Under the pieces are notes generated by a model, which saw nothing but the letters and a program-made list of their open reading frames with translations, did no database searches and had not been told where the DNA came from. A stretch of 64,000 nucleotides of DNA from Tubulanus polymorphus (taxonomy: Eukaryota > Nemertea > Palaeonemertea > Tubulaniformes > Tubulanidae), in the NCBI RefSeq assembly GCF_964204645.1, contig NC_134033.1:2851631-2915630 (forward strand), written 5' to 3'. The number at the start of each line of letters is the position of its first letter. The stretch's first letter is position 1. Both the position numbers and the translations under genes were made by a program. Positions 49,892-61,080 of the stretch are shown here, piece after piece.

Positions 49892-52800
49892 ATGCAGCGA
49901 ATGAAAGCGTTGTTCGTAGTTTTACTGATCGCTTGCGGAGACTGTATATTTACGCGGGCTGATCGGGCAAACTCTGTCGAGGAAGCCGCGTCTGTTACAG
50001 TCAGTTCATCTTGTAACAACACTCAATACTCCGTCGATTCTACGTCTGGTTACATCGTTTCACCGAACTATCCGTCGTTAGTGCGCGGTGTCGAATGTCG
50101 TTGGTTCGTCAACAGCTCTTTACCGGGAAGTTTTCTCGTTCAAGTTTACTACGACATCGAGCCGTCGATATTCTGTAACGAAAACTACCTTCTAGTCGGT
50201 GAGTCCGACAACAAACTCTGCGCTACCGGAAGAAAACAACTAGATATCCGCAGTAACGATTTGATTTCGTTGTTGTTTAGGAGTAACGTCGATGGAGCGC
50301 GAGGTAGTCGGGTTTATATCATATATCGTTATGAAGAACAGAGTCGCTTGAAGATCTTACATACATGTTCAAAACATGCAGTTAACAAAATACCAACTGA
50401 AACAGGTTATAAATTCACGATTTCTACCGCGCGATGTAAATTGTTGTTAGAATGGATCGGGATGCCAGACGGGTTTGCCATGAATTTTACGTTGTTACAG
50501 ATAGATTTCAGATTAAGACCAGGTGAGGATCTAATAAATACTCGTCCTCAAATTTACGACGGGTGGAACAGCACCAGTAAACCTATAGCTCTTATACGAG
50601 AACAAACCGGACATCCACCTTCATCGTTTTATACTAAAACTAATAAAGCACGTATTGAATTTATTTCAAAAGGATACCCATATTTTCAGTCGAAGCTACT
50701 CGTGCAAATTTACAAAATATCAGATTGGAACATGTCTAACCCGTTAATTCAAGTCTATAATAAATCAGGACTGCTCGCTACAATTGATGGAATACCACAT
50801 ATAGTAACTCAGTCTAAACACTTATACTGCTGGTCTATCACAGTCGATGTTCTGCAGTACGTCGTCTTCAACTGGACACGTGATCTCGTCTCGTCACCAG
50901 GTGTCGTTGGTGTATATAAACAGGAAGGGTTACGTATTGTGAGAACTGATATTTTACTCAGTTTTAACCATCTTAAATCTCTGAGTGTAAAATCAGACGG
51001 ATTTCTCGTGATTCTGTGCGTTTTAACGACATCGGATTTTTCAAGATCGAATTTGAAAATAGAGTTTGAAGTGAAATCAATCACAATATCAGACGTCTAC
51101 GTCAACAAGCCAAGGATATCGGTAAGTTTATTACAGTGATTTGTAGATTAGGTTCGTGTAATAGAAGCAATGTAATTATCTATATTTTTATGGCTATTTT
51201 GACCAGTGAAACTTTACCGAGAAACTTGGAATAACAACGTTATGTGTGACCCAAATTTCAATATATTCGGACGCACTCGTTGTTTACGAGTAATTATGAT
51301 GATTTGTGGAGGATTTTAAGTTAAGTTTCGATAGCTACATTTTGAACTATTATCAATATATCGAGGTTGTACAGAGTTTGAAATTGTTGTATTGTAAACG
51401 TTTAATGCTGTAATCAATTCCCTTATATTTCAGTTTACGGTTTACTGGTTATCAGCTAATCGATTGTTCCCAAGATCAAAGAATACATTGTATCGTGTAA
51501 CTACATTACAACTAAACTGGAAAGTGAACATCTATGAAGAACAGTTGAAACTAACAGTGCTATCAGAAAACTGTGAGCGAGCTGGTTTTTATATATTTGA
51601 TGGTAGTAATTTCACAGCTAGACGCTATGGTCCGTATTGTCCTGGTTCATACTACGGTCGATCTGTCGTCAGCCTGATTACATCAGGTGGACCGGTTACT
51701 GTAGTAGCATACGCTTATTACTATAACAATCAGTTAACAGTTGATCGTTCTGTCCGGTCATCTCTTGAATTTGCTCCTACTGATTGTGACGGGTATGTTC
51801 TACAGGAAGAAGAACGTCAGATCAATATGACGTCACACTGTCTCGTGATTACACCTGAAAATCGACGCCTTCGCTTGAAAAATATTCACATATTATCAGA
51901 ACACGAATATCAAACTGATAAATGTTTTCTCAAGGTGACATTATTATGTGAACAGTTTCTGAGATTAAGTAATCGGTTTCTTAATAACAGTCTCGTATTA
52001 AACACTGTAGATTTCACAGGTGGGTTTGTATTCTGGCAAGAACCACTAATAGTTAAACTACGTCGTGAATGTCTAGGAGTGAAAAAAGCGGTTAGTTTTG
52101 GATTTCTTGGATCCCGTCTTCCAGTTACTACTAAAGATAAATGTGGACTCGTGCAGTCACCGAACTACCCGGGTCGGGCAGGACTTACATCAGAATCTAT
52201 TTCCTATAAATTTGAAAACCCGATACAACAAAAAATATTTCAATATTACAGATTTATTGTCAAATTTATTGGATCAGTTTCATGCGAAACAAACAGCAGG
52301 GTCGAGAATGATCCGATCATTTTGATACAAACAATAAATTACGACCTCTTTCTAAATGGAAAATATTCCAAAACCATTTTAACCCAACATGAAACTAAAA
52401 TATGTGATAATAACGCGGTTCGTGGACTTATATTTTATAGTTTAACAGATAATACTTTGCGTTTTGAAGTAAACAATTACATTCCGATATTTCAAATACA
52501 ATACACTTTACGCGAGTCATTACCGATTAATGATTTCGATGATTTTTACTGCAAACAAGGATTTCTGGATTCCGGGATTTCTTGCATCAAATTCATCAGA
52601 GATGAACGTCTGAATTGGGAGAACGCTGAAATATACTGTAGACTGAAGTACGCGGGACATCTACTCAGTATCAACTCAGAACGGGAAATGATTTCCATCA
52701 AAAGATTATTCGCTACAGAACTTCTCCGAATGGCGTACTCATTAAAAGCGCCCATAATGATGATTGGATTGAAATGGCAGGTAAGACTAATGTTGGCAAA

Positions 52801-55800
52801 TATATATTAGAAAAGTAAGACTTTTAATGAAAAATTGTTAAATAATTTATCATTTTGTTCACGAAACAGAATGATGGTTATTACACGTGGACTGACGGTA
52901 AACCATTGAGCTACAACGAATGGTATAAACCTGTTATTAATGAAACGATACCAGAAGTTATTCGGGGATTGATATCTCCGCTGAGAAAACAACCGATAAA
53001 TGACGTCAATATGCCGTGTACGGCGATGATACTGAATAATCCACGAGGATCGGCGAACTGGGTTCGATTCCCGTGTCAAATCGAGGAGACGCACACGACA
53101 TTCATTTGTGAATCTGAGAGAATCGACATCAAAAACAAACACAATTCAACGATAAACGATGTGAACAATTCAACAAATACAGACTTAAATAAAACCATAT
53201 ATCAAATTATTCCCGATGTTACTTTGATTAATTCAACCTGTCCAAGAGGTTGGGTAACTATTTCCAGACAATGTTATCAAATACTAACCGACTGGAAAAA
53301 CAATCGAGGTTTGAATATTCGGAGTGATAGAGAAATGTGTCACAGCATCCGCGCCGAAATAGTAAGAATCACCTCAAATACAGAAAGCGACTTGAAAAAT
53401 TTGATCAACGAATTTCAATATCGACATCAATATGGCGCCATACTGACAATGGACCGCGACGGATTTAAAGTTATCAAACCACTGGTGACCAGAAATGAAA
53501 TTACTTATATTCAATCAGTTAAATGGTTATTGAAACCTTTCGATATTAGAAAAGATAAAGCGCATTCCGTGTTATGTACCTATAATGAAACTGGTGTAGA
53601 GTTAGCTTCTATAAGCGGTTGTAAATCGTGGCAGTTTGAATGTAACGATCAAAGATGTATCAGCGACCATCGCGTATGTGATATCAGACACGACTGTCAA
53701 CACGGTGAAGATGAACTCGATTGTACGGATATCAATTTACATAGTCAGTTCCGCTGTAACGATGGACAGGTTATATCGATTAGCGGTTTCTGTGACTTTA
53801 TGAGAGATTGCGTCGATGGCTCGGATGAGATTTCGTGCTTTCATCCACTGTGTTTATCTACGCAATATCGCTGTTCCAATCACCAATGCATCGATAGTTA
53901 TAAACGATGTGACGGACTAGCCAACTGTAAAGACGGTTCCGATGAGATCGGATGCACTACCAAACTTTGTCAGGGGTTCTCGTGCGCGGACGGTGAATGT
54001 ATTAGTTCTCAGTTGTATCGGGATGGTGTCGTGGATTGTAGCGGAAGTCTCGAAGAAGACGAACTGGTCACTAATATGACAGTGAATCCCGAGGTTTACT
54101 GTAATAATGACAATCACTGTACGACTCGTTTCACAGATCTGTGTAAGGAATCGGGTGAACAAAGATGTTCGTTCAATTCTCCTCGCTGTTATTCCCGACA
54201 CGAAAGGTGTATTTTAGAAAGGACGCCGATTGGTTTCCCGGTATGTAGAAATCTTGAACATATACTCGCGTGTAATGACTTCGAATGCGTGGCTGGTACT
54301 GTAAAATGTCCGGCATCTTACTGTATACCGATCAGACACGTTTGTGACGGTCGATCCGATTGTCCTAATTCAGAGGATGAACGAAACTGCGAGACTTGGT
54401 CGTGTCCGGGAATGTTTAAATGTGGCCAGGAAAATCGATGTATTCCGCAATCTGAAGTTTGCGACGGCGTCGTAAATTGTAAACATAACTCTGATGACGA
54501 GTCATACTGTAAGGTCACGTGTCCTGAACGTTGTAATTGCCGGGGTCATTTCATCGATTGTGAAAATGCTCTTTTATCAGATATTACTGGTCGTTTTATA
54601 GAATCAACTCGGGTTTTGATTTTGTCGAATAACCGAGTCGTATTTAACGAGTCGACGTTCAACTCTTTCATTTATCTTCGTTTTCTCGATATTTCGGGCA
54701 ATAATTTGTCTTACATCGTTCCCAACGCGTTTTCTAATCTAAACAATCTATACGCATTAGACCTTACTCACAACCGCATAACATCATTATCTGCTAATAC
54801 ATTCGCAGGTTTGATCGGTTTAAAAGAACTATTTCTTATCGGAAATCCGCTGCAACATTTAGAATACGGTAGTTTTCGAGATCTGTCGTCACTAACTGTT
54901 CTCGATCTTCACGGACTTTCTATATCGGTTCTCGTTGAAAATGTATTTAAAGGTTTATCCGCATTACAGTCGTTAAATATCAGCAGTAACAGAATACATT
55001 ACATTTCGAGATTTGCTTTTTCTGGATTGGTTGGACTTGAAATTCTAGATCTCGTCAAAAATGCCGAAGTGATATTTGTAAAAAGAAACGTTCTTGGCGA
55101 TCTTACATCATTGAAATACCTCGCTTCGGATGCTTACAAATTTTGCTGCATGGCACCGAATGTTGACCGATGTCTTCCCGAAGCTGATCAATTTTCCACC
55201 TGTTCTGACCTGATGGGTAACGCTGTACTGAGAGCCATCATCTGGATGATCGCATCTTTCAGTTTTCTCGCAAACAGTATCGTTATTTTATTTCGCGTTC
55301 AAGCTTTGCGGATGGAATCCTCCGGAACACGTAACACATCTTCAGATATCCTCATCATAAATATTGCCGGTTGTGATTTTCTGATGTCGGTCTATTTGTT
55401 TTTGATCGCGGGAGCTGACTACGTGTTCAAAGGCGTTTATTATCTGAGTTCTGAAACCTGGACGGATAGCTCATTTTGTCGTCTGGCCGGGGTTATTGTC
55501 ACCGTTTCGTGCGAAGGTTCCTTAACTTTTCTCTTAATTCTAACGCGTCAGAGATATTCAAATATCGTCAACCCGTTTTCTAGAAGTCCGATTATAACTC
55601 CGAAATACGTTATCGGTATTTGCTGCATTTGTTGGCTCGTTATAAGCACAGTTTCTATTCTACCGCTGTCATCGTCGTCTTACTTCGGAGACAATTTTTA
55701 CGGTACAACCGGAGTTTGTTTGCCTATGAATTTACTGACGATCGACGTCAATGGCTGGCACTATTCATTCGCTATTTTTGCCTTGTTTAATGCGGCCATA

Positions 55801-56139
55801 TTGGCTACGATAATGACGACGTACGCTCAGATGTATAGACTCGTATCTGGAAGTAGGTCGGGCTCGGGTAGAGCCGATCCTACCGAACTGGTTTTAGCTC
55901 GAAGGAGTTTAGTAATCAATCTTTGTAATCTATTTTGTTGGCTACCGATAATAATCGTTCAGATTTGCGCCGTATTTTCGGTCGAGATACCGAACCAGGT
56001 GGCCGCTTGGCTGGCCGTTCTATTTTTACCGATCAACTCGTCTCTGAATCCGCTTCTTTATACAATACTAACTATCGATATGAAATCTATTCGTGAACGC
56101 AATAAACGACGACTAGGGTTGACGACATCCAGTAAATAA
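49892..56139 (+). CDS. Unit 6: complete CUB/C-type lectin/LDLa/LRR G-protein-coupled receptor
   Basis: Exons are 49892-51121, 51434-52780 and 52870-56139, all phase 0, giving 1948 residues. Layout is as in unit 2: signal peptide, CUB modules, two CTLDs, about six LDLa repeats, LRR block, 7TM with RQRY and NPLLY, and a short basic tail. Private loops include EFISKGYPYFQSK in exon 1, FTVYW at the start of exon 2, and TVDRSVRSSLE before FAPTDC; CUB-side changes include VTLLCEQFLRLSN. Intron 2 (89 bp) and the flanking coding sequence nearly match unit 2 (shared TNSE/NSEREMISIKR and YNEW), while intron 1 is of the units 1/3/5 type. That mosaic pattern indicates gene conversion. No disabling change is visible. 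Confidence 0.93.
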
Positions 56140-56369
56140 ACGATAGTTTGACACGAGTCCCCGAATAATGTTTGCATATCCATAAATCGGGGTTGAAACT
56201 TGAAATCCTGAAACTTAGTATAGTTCGTTTGAAATCGCATGACCGAATTAGTTTAATTTTTTCATTCTTTCATTTACAATTAAAGAGGTTTCCAGTTTCT
56301 AGACGCCATTTTGAAGCGGTGCGAAAAATTTGCGCTCATTGCGAAACATAAGTTTTTATACAATATCAT
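56140..56369 (+). other. 3' flank of unit 6
   Basis: Type A flank. The canonical AATAAA is replaced by ATTAAA at 56279-56284, a common functional variant. Confidence 0.5.
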
Positions 56370-57440
56370 ACAGCTCTGCAGTGTATTGAAATGAAATCAT
56401 GGTGATTAGATATTTCGACTCCACAAAATGTCTACTCGCCATAAATCATGTGACGTGTGGAGCTCCTTAGTTTATTCCGCAAGAGTTTGAGTCTTCCGGT
56501 CGCGATTTGGTTGGTTCAATCGAAACGGTAGCAAACATGTCCCGAGAAAATGGCGAAAGGGCATCATTTAAAAAAAACCAATATTTGAAGTTCTCTTGGA
56601 TGATTCAATTAGTGACGATGGTAGTTTGTATATCAACCCTCGCCACGCGTGAGTGAACACGAAATACCCTAAGATTAAACCTAACCTCAGTTTCCTAGAG
56701 AGAAATAATTTATAATTTCTACTCACCGATTTATGTGAGCAGTTTTCGAATATCTTTTCCTCGAAGAGATTTATCATTCAGCTCACATGAGTCCTCTATC
56801 AGATCAGGTTGTTTTTGTCGGCACACACTTGGTGCAATCAGGTCCTGATGAAGTGAGGAAGTTCTGGAATCTGGAAAGTGTATTTGTCGGTTTAGTCAAA
56901 AATCAGATCCTGCTCAGGAAGATCTTCTCTGAAAAAGCAACTAAGGTGTTTAATTTGACTTGAATCAGCTTGAATCCGACCTAACTTAAGTTTGACATTT
57001 AGAATTGGAATTAAAATGTCTTCTCACCAATTCATGAGTGGAACTTCATGGATTATAACGATCAGTTATCGTTTCATTGGGAGATTTGACACCCAAGTTA
57101 CAGCACTAAAATATGTCCCGTCTTGTTGGTTAAGTCCAGCACGCACTGACAGCAATCAGGTCCCGAGGAAGTAGAGCATATCTGAAAAAAGTATTGATCT
57201 CAATAATAACCTTTAATTTGACTCGATACATGCGCATTGTAATCTGTTATATCCATTATCAAAAACCCACAAATCTACTCACCACCAATTTATGTGTGAA
57301 GCATCATGGATTTTTTAGAAAAGCCTGGAGTCTGGTATTGGCAGCAATCAGGTCCTGAGTGAGGAATGGCTAATCTGAAAAACAACAATTTCATATTTCA
57401 GTTCCGACTGGAAGAATCAATGTTTAAGTTTAGGTTGGAT
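56370..57440 (-). repeat. Tandem exon-like cassettes on the minus strand (copy 2)
   Basis: Paralogous to 5311-6420. Minus-strand exon-like intervals with TTTTTCAG-type acceptors and GTGAGT/GTGAGA donors are 56727-56928, 57028-57181 and 57283-57374. Splice dinucleotides are kept in all three although interval lengths differ from copy 1 (182, 151, 117 versus 202, 154, 92). No long frame is seen. Confidence 0.5.
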
Positions 57441-57649
57441 GCCCGAGTGAGATCCCAGAGATAGGGAGTCAAGTAGACTAATTTTACACGAGATGTGAAT
57501 TGTCGAAAGCATCCCTCGGCAACTTCGCAAATTAGTCTCTAAATTAGTGGAAAAAAACTTATAGATCTCCCTTTTCACTTACGTAACCTCACATAAGGAC
57601 TGGACATATATGCGCGTGTATAGTGAATTCAACGTATGTTACGAATGAA

Positions 57650-57810
57650 TCATCAGAATTGGTTCAATTCAAATCCAACACGTATTACATGATTTCAAAG
57701 ATCGAGGACAAGAACAGGCCACAATATGAACGGAGTTTGTCATAATGAGGTTCAATGGACACGAGCACCACTGGCTAGATAATACCGGACTGGCCCTGTT
57801 AGTATCTTAA
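57650..57810 (+). repeat. Spacer repeat R1, direct copy
   Basis: It is homologous to 6580-6770, including the preceding ATATATGCGCGTGTATAGTG stretch, so the unit 1 and unit 6 flanks are collinear for over 2 kb. Confidence 0.65.
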
Positions 57811-58119
57811 CTTCAGAAACCTAACTAATATATGAAGTAGATTTAATATCAGATATTCTACACGTCCTCGTTAAAATGATATTTCTATACAGTAAATTAA
57901 ATCCTTTCAAAATTGAATTAGCAGAAAAATCACTTTGCAATACAATCTGTTAATTACATTTCCATTGTCTATAACTCGAATTGTCACTGGAATCAAGCAC
58001 GAATCTTAGAACTATTTGCAATTGATTTCATCAAATAAAATGAATTAAGATGATATCATCATAGGAAATATGCAATCCATTCAATAAATCAAATACCCAT
58101 TGTCTGTAACTGGCTAGAA

Positions 58120-58165
58120 CTGTCTTAGCACCAGCAACAGCAGCAACAGCAGCAGCCAAGCAGGA
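58120..58165. repeat. CAG-type trinucleotide tract
   Basis: A short run of CAGCAACAG/CAGCAG lies before the 7TM relic. The paralogous tract at 7085-7120 is interrupted by AGTAGT. Confidence 0.6.
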
Positions 58166-58221
58166 AATACTGTTATTTGTATTTATGAATTCAAGTCAAG
58201 ATGAATAAATATAGGCTACTT

Positions 58222-58531
58222 TAACTTTTCTCTTAATTCTAACGCGTTAGAGATATTCAAATATCGTCAACCCGTTTTCTACAAGTCCAATTATAACTCC
58301 GAAATACGTTATCGGTATTTGCTGTATTTGTTGGTTCGTTATAAGCACAGTTTCTATTCTACCACTGTTAACTTTTCTCTTAATTCTAACGCGTCAGAGA
58401 TATTCAAATATCGTCAACCCGTTTTCTAGAAGTCCGATTATAACGCCGAAATACGTTATCGGTATTTGCTGTATTTGTTGGTTCGTTATAAGCACGGTTT
58501 CTATTCTACCGCTGTCATCGTCGTCTTACTT
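58222..58531 (+). pseudogene. Two tandem 7TM relics upstream of unit 7
   Basis: 58222-58368 and 58369-58531 are successive copies of the same exon 3 stretch (LTRQRYSNIV to TVSILPLS), both starting at TAACTTTTCTCTTAATTC. The start matches the 5' edge of the fragment at 7187. The first copy has GTTAGAG for GTCAGAG and TACAAG for TAGAAG. This is a local tandem duplication of about 147 bp. Confidence 0.8.
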
Positions 58532-58754
58532 GGATTGAGTTGTTTCCTCAAAAAGTCTGCACAGAACATGTCCTTACCGCCACAATCAGATATCCACGCG
58601 CTTCACTTAGCTTTAACTCAGTTATTATATTGACTGTAGAGTGTGAATTGTCAAAACAGATATTGACGAAGTCTTTTACAGAGACGCAGAATATTCTGAA
58701 GTTAATATAGAAAATATCATCGAACATTATCAAAAACTGGTTCGGTTATCAAAA

Positions 58755-59071
58755 CGCAGTTCGGGAGCGACAGTAAATATTTTTAGCGAAATAATCGCAC
58801 ACGATTATAGACACGATATATTGAAGCACGTCTAAATTTAGAAACCGCGGTAATTACAGCGAAACCGAGAACAGATGAAAGTTTTACAAATACGAGACTG
58901 GCGCCAGTTTGATGGGAGAGTTTTTATACAAAATAATTGGACTCAATTAATTCGTCAACTTTAAACATTTGCGAATTCGTCATTACTTTGCAGCCACTCT
59001 TATGAGAAATGTCGCGCAAACTTAGAAATAGTTAGAAATGTGTTTGTTTTGAAGCGTGAATTGTGTTCAAT
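58755..59071 (+). promoter_or_regulatory. Conserved upstream block of unit 7
   Basis: It is homologous to the other units. The TATA-like element is TATAGA at 58806-58811, about 266 bp before the ATG, and GGCGCC is intact. It still precedes an exon, although the gene is broken. Confidence 0.45.
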
Positions 59072-59961
59072 ATGCAGCGAATGAAAGCGTTGTTCGTAGT
59101 TTTACTGATCGCTTGCGGAGACTGTATATTTACGCGGGCTGATCGCGCAAACTCTGTCGAGGAAGCCGCGTCTGTTACAGTCACTTCATCTTGTAACAAC
59201 ACTCAATACTCCGTCGATTCTACGTCTGGTTACATCGTTTCACCGAACTATCCGTCGTTAGTGCGCGGTGTTGAATGTCGTTTGTTCGTCAACAGCTCTT
59301 TACCGGGAAGTTTTCTCGTTCAAGTTTACTACGACATCGAGCCGTCGATATTCTGTAACGAAAACTACCTTCTAGTCGGTGAGTCCGGCAACAAACTCTG
59401 CGCTAACGGAAGAAAACAACTTGATATCCGCAGTAACGGTTTGATTTCGTTGTTGTTTAGGAGTAACGTCGATGGAGCGCGAGGTAGTCGGGTTAACATC
59501 ATATATCGGTTTGAAGAACAGAGTCGCTTGAAAATTGTATATACATGTCACAAGCATGCAGTAAAAGAATTACCAACTCAAACAGGTTATGAATTCATGA
59601 TTTCTACCCTCCGATGTAAATTGTTGTTAGAATGGATCGGGATGCCAGACGGGTTTGCAATGAATTTAACGTTTATACAGATAGATTTCAGATTAAGACC
59701 AGGTGAGGATCCGATGAAAACTCGTCCTCAAATTTCCGACGGATGGAACAGCACCAGTGAACCTATAGCTCTTATACGAGAACAAACCGGACATCCGCCT
59801 TCATCGTTTTATACTCAAACTAACAAAGCACGTATTGAAATTAAGTAGTTTGAAGTCGAAGCTACTCTGGCAAGTTTACAAAATATCAGATTGGAACATC
59901 TCTAACCCGTTAATTCAAGTATATAATAAATCAGGACTGCTCACTACAATTGATGGAATAC
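59072..59961 (+). pseudogene. Unit 7: truncated exon 1 of the receptor family
   Basis: The ATG, signal peptide, first CUB and following region match exon 1 of other units to about residue 258. A TAG (59846-59848) then interrupts at the hypervariable KARIE loop, with further small indels. Homology ends abruptly after ATTGATGGAATAC at 59961, where LTR-like sequence begins. Exons 2 and 3 are absent from the window. A Trp-to-Leu change in the CUB CRWF motif (CRLF) and Cys-region changes fit relaxed constraint. A product would be a secreted fragment of about 258 residues. Confidence 0.85.
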
Positions 59962-60455
59962 TATTGGGGTGATAAATTAGTAGTTTGCATAGAGGGAGGG
60001 AAGCCAGAGTTCAGGGCAGTGGCTGAAGTTAGTAAACAACCTACGTAGATGCTTACGTCGCACACAAGACACTGAATAGAAGATAGGTGAAAGTGACGTA
60101 TCTGCGTAGGGTTGCTGGTTATAGCGGCAGCCTTGAGCTCTGGTATGGCTAGGAAGTAAACAAGTAATAAACTCGTGACGTATAACATATGTAGAAGTAT
60201 ACGTCACGAGTAACATGAAATAAGATAAAAAGGGAGGGTCAGCACAGTAAGGGGGAGAGAGATGCGAGAGTGGCGGAGAAGCCTAAAAATACGAGCTGTA
60301 GGAAGGAATAAGAATTGTGCGGGAAAATAAAGAAAGAACGTAGACCCACGAGAAGAGTTGTTATTATTCCGGAGTCAGAGGGATATCACTTATCGGATTA
60401 ATCGGAACCAACAACGACAACACGAGGGGAGAATGCAACGTGGCCCCCACAACAA
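59962..60455 (+). mobile_element. LTR-like segment truncating unit 7
   Basis: The segment begins at the abrupt end of unit 7 homology. It has a 14-bp perfect inverted repeat at 60171-60184 and 60198-60211 containing CRE-like TGACGTA, another TGACGTA near 60092, an A/T element (AGATAAAAAGG), AATAAA at 60326-60331, and an end rich in CAACA followed by ATTGGTTGAG, which resembles an LTR end plus primer-binding region. No gag or pol frame follows, so a solo or truncated LTR is the best guess. The matching target duplication could not be seen because the rest of exon 1 is missing. Confidence 0.4.
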
Positions 60456-61080
60456 TTGGTTGAGAAATTCAACCCCGCAACATTGTTGGAGAACCGAAAG
60501 CAACTCCACAACAGTTCCAAGACAAACTTAATTCTATAGCCAATCTAATAATTTAAGACCAGTGTTAAGGTTTAACCCTTTTCTTTAGTGAGGAAATGGC
60601 TTGATTTTTGGATATAACTTAGGAAATATACCATTTTGTGTGATTTGTTTCTTTATTTGACATTTAGATATACTTTTGCCAAAAAAATATTGTATTTTCT
60701 TCATGAAGTTTAAAAATTTTTATGAGGTGTGATTTGTCATTATTTTTGGGGTAATCATATATATGGAATATGTTATTCTGCATTATCTGATAGCTGTGAA
60801 AGTTACCTTTCATTTGGTGTAAAGATTATCTGTCTATCTTCATAATTCAAAAAGTTATGATGATTTTAGTAGTATCCTAGCTCGTTGTTTAATTGCATCG
60901 GCCATATACCTTGGGCACAAAAGACCTTTTGAGGGAAAAACGGTTGGGCACCAAAGGGTTATGACCACTTTTGGTCTGAAGTCCTGACTACGGAACCGGT
61001 CTCTTGGGCCCATTAAATTAACCAGAAATCCCTCGTTGGTTTTATCAGGGAAGTGTAATGAGACTACCCTGGTTTTATAG
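60456..61080. other. AT-rich spacer, possible TTAA-flanked MITE
   Basis: At 60572-60575 TTAA is followed by CCCTTTTC, and at 60953-60962 the sequence is AAAGGGTTAT. These are weakly inverted ends about 383 bp apart, of the piggyBac-like pattern, but the similarity is only about six bases and one target copy is TTAT. No coding sequence is seen up to the exon at 61081. Confidence 0.3.
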
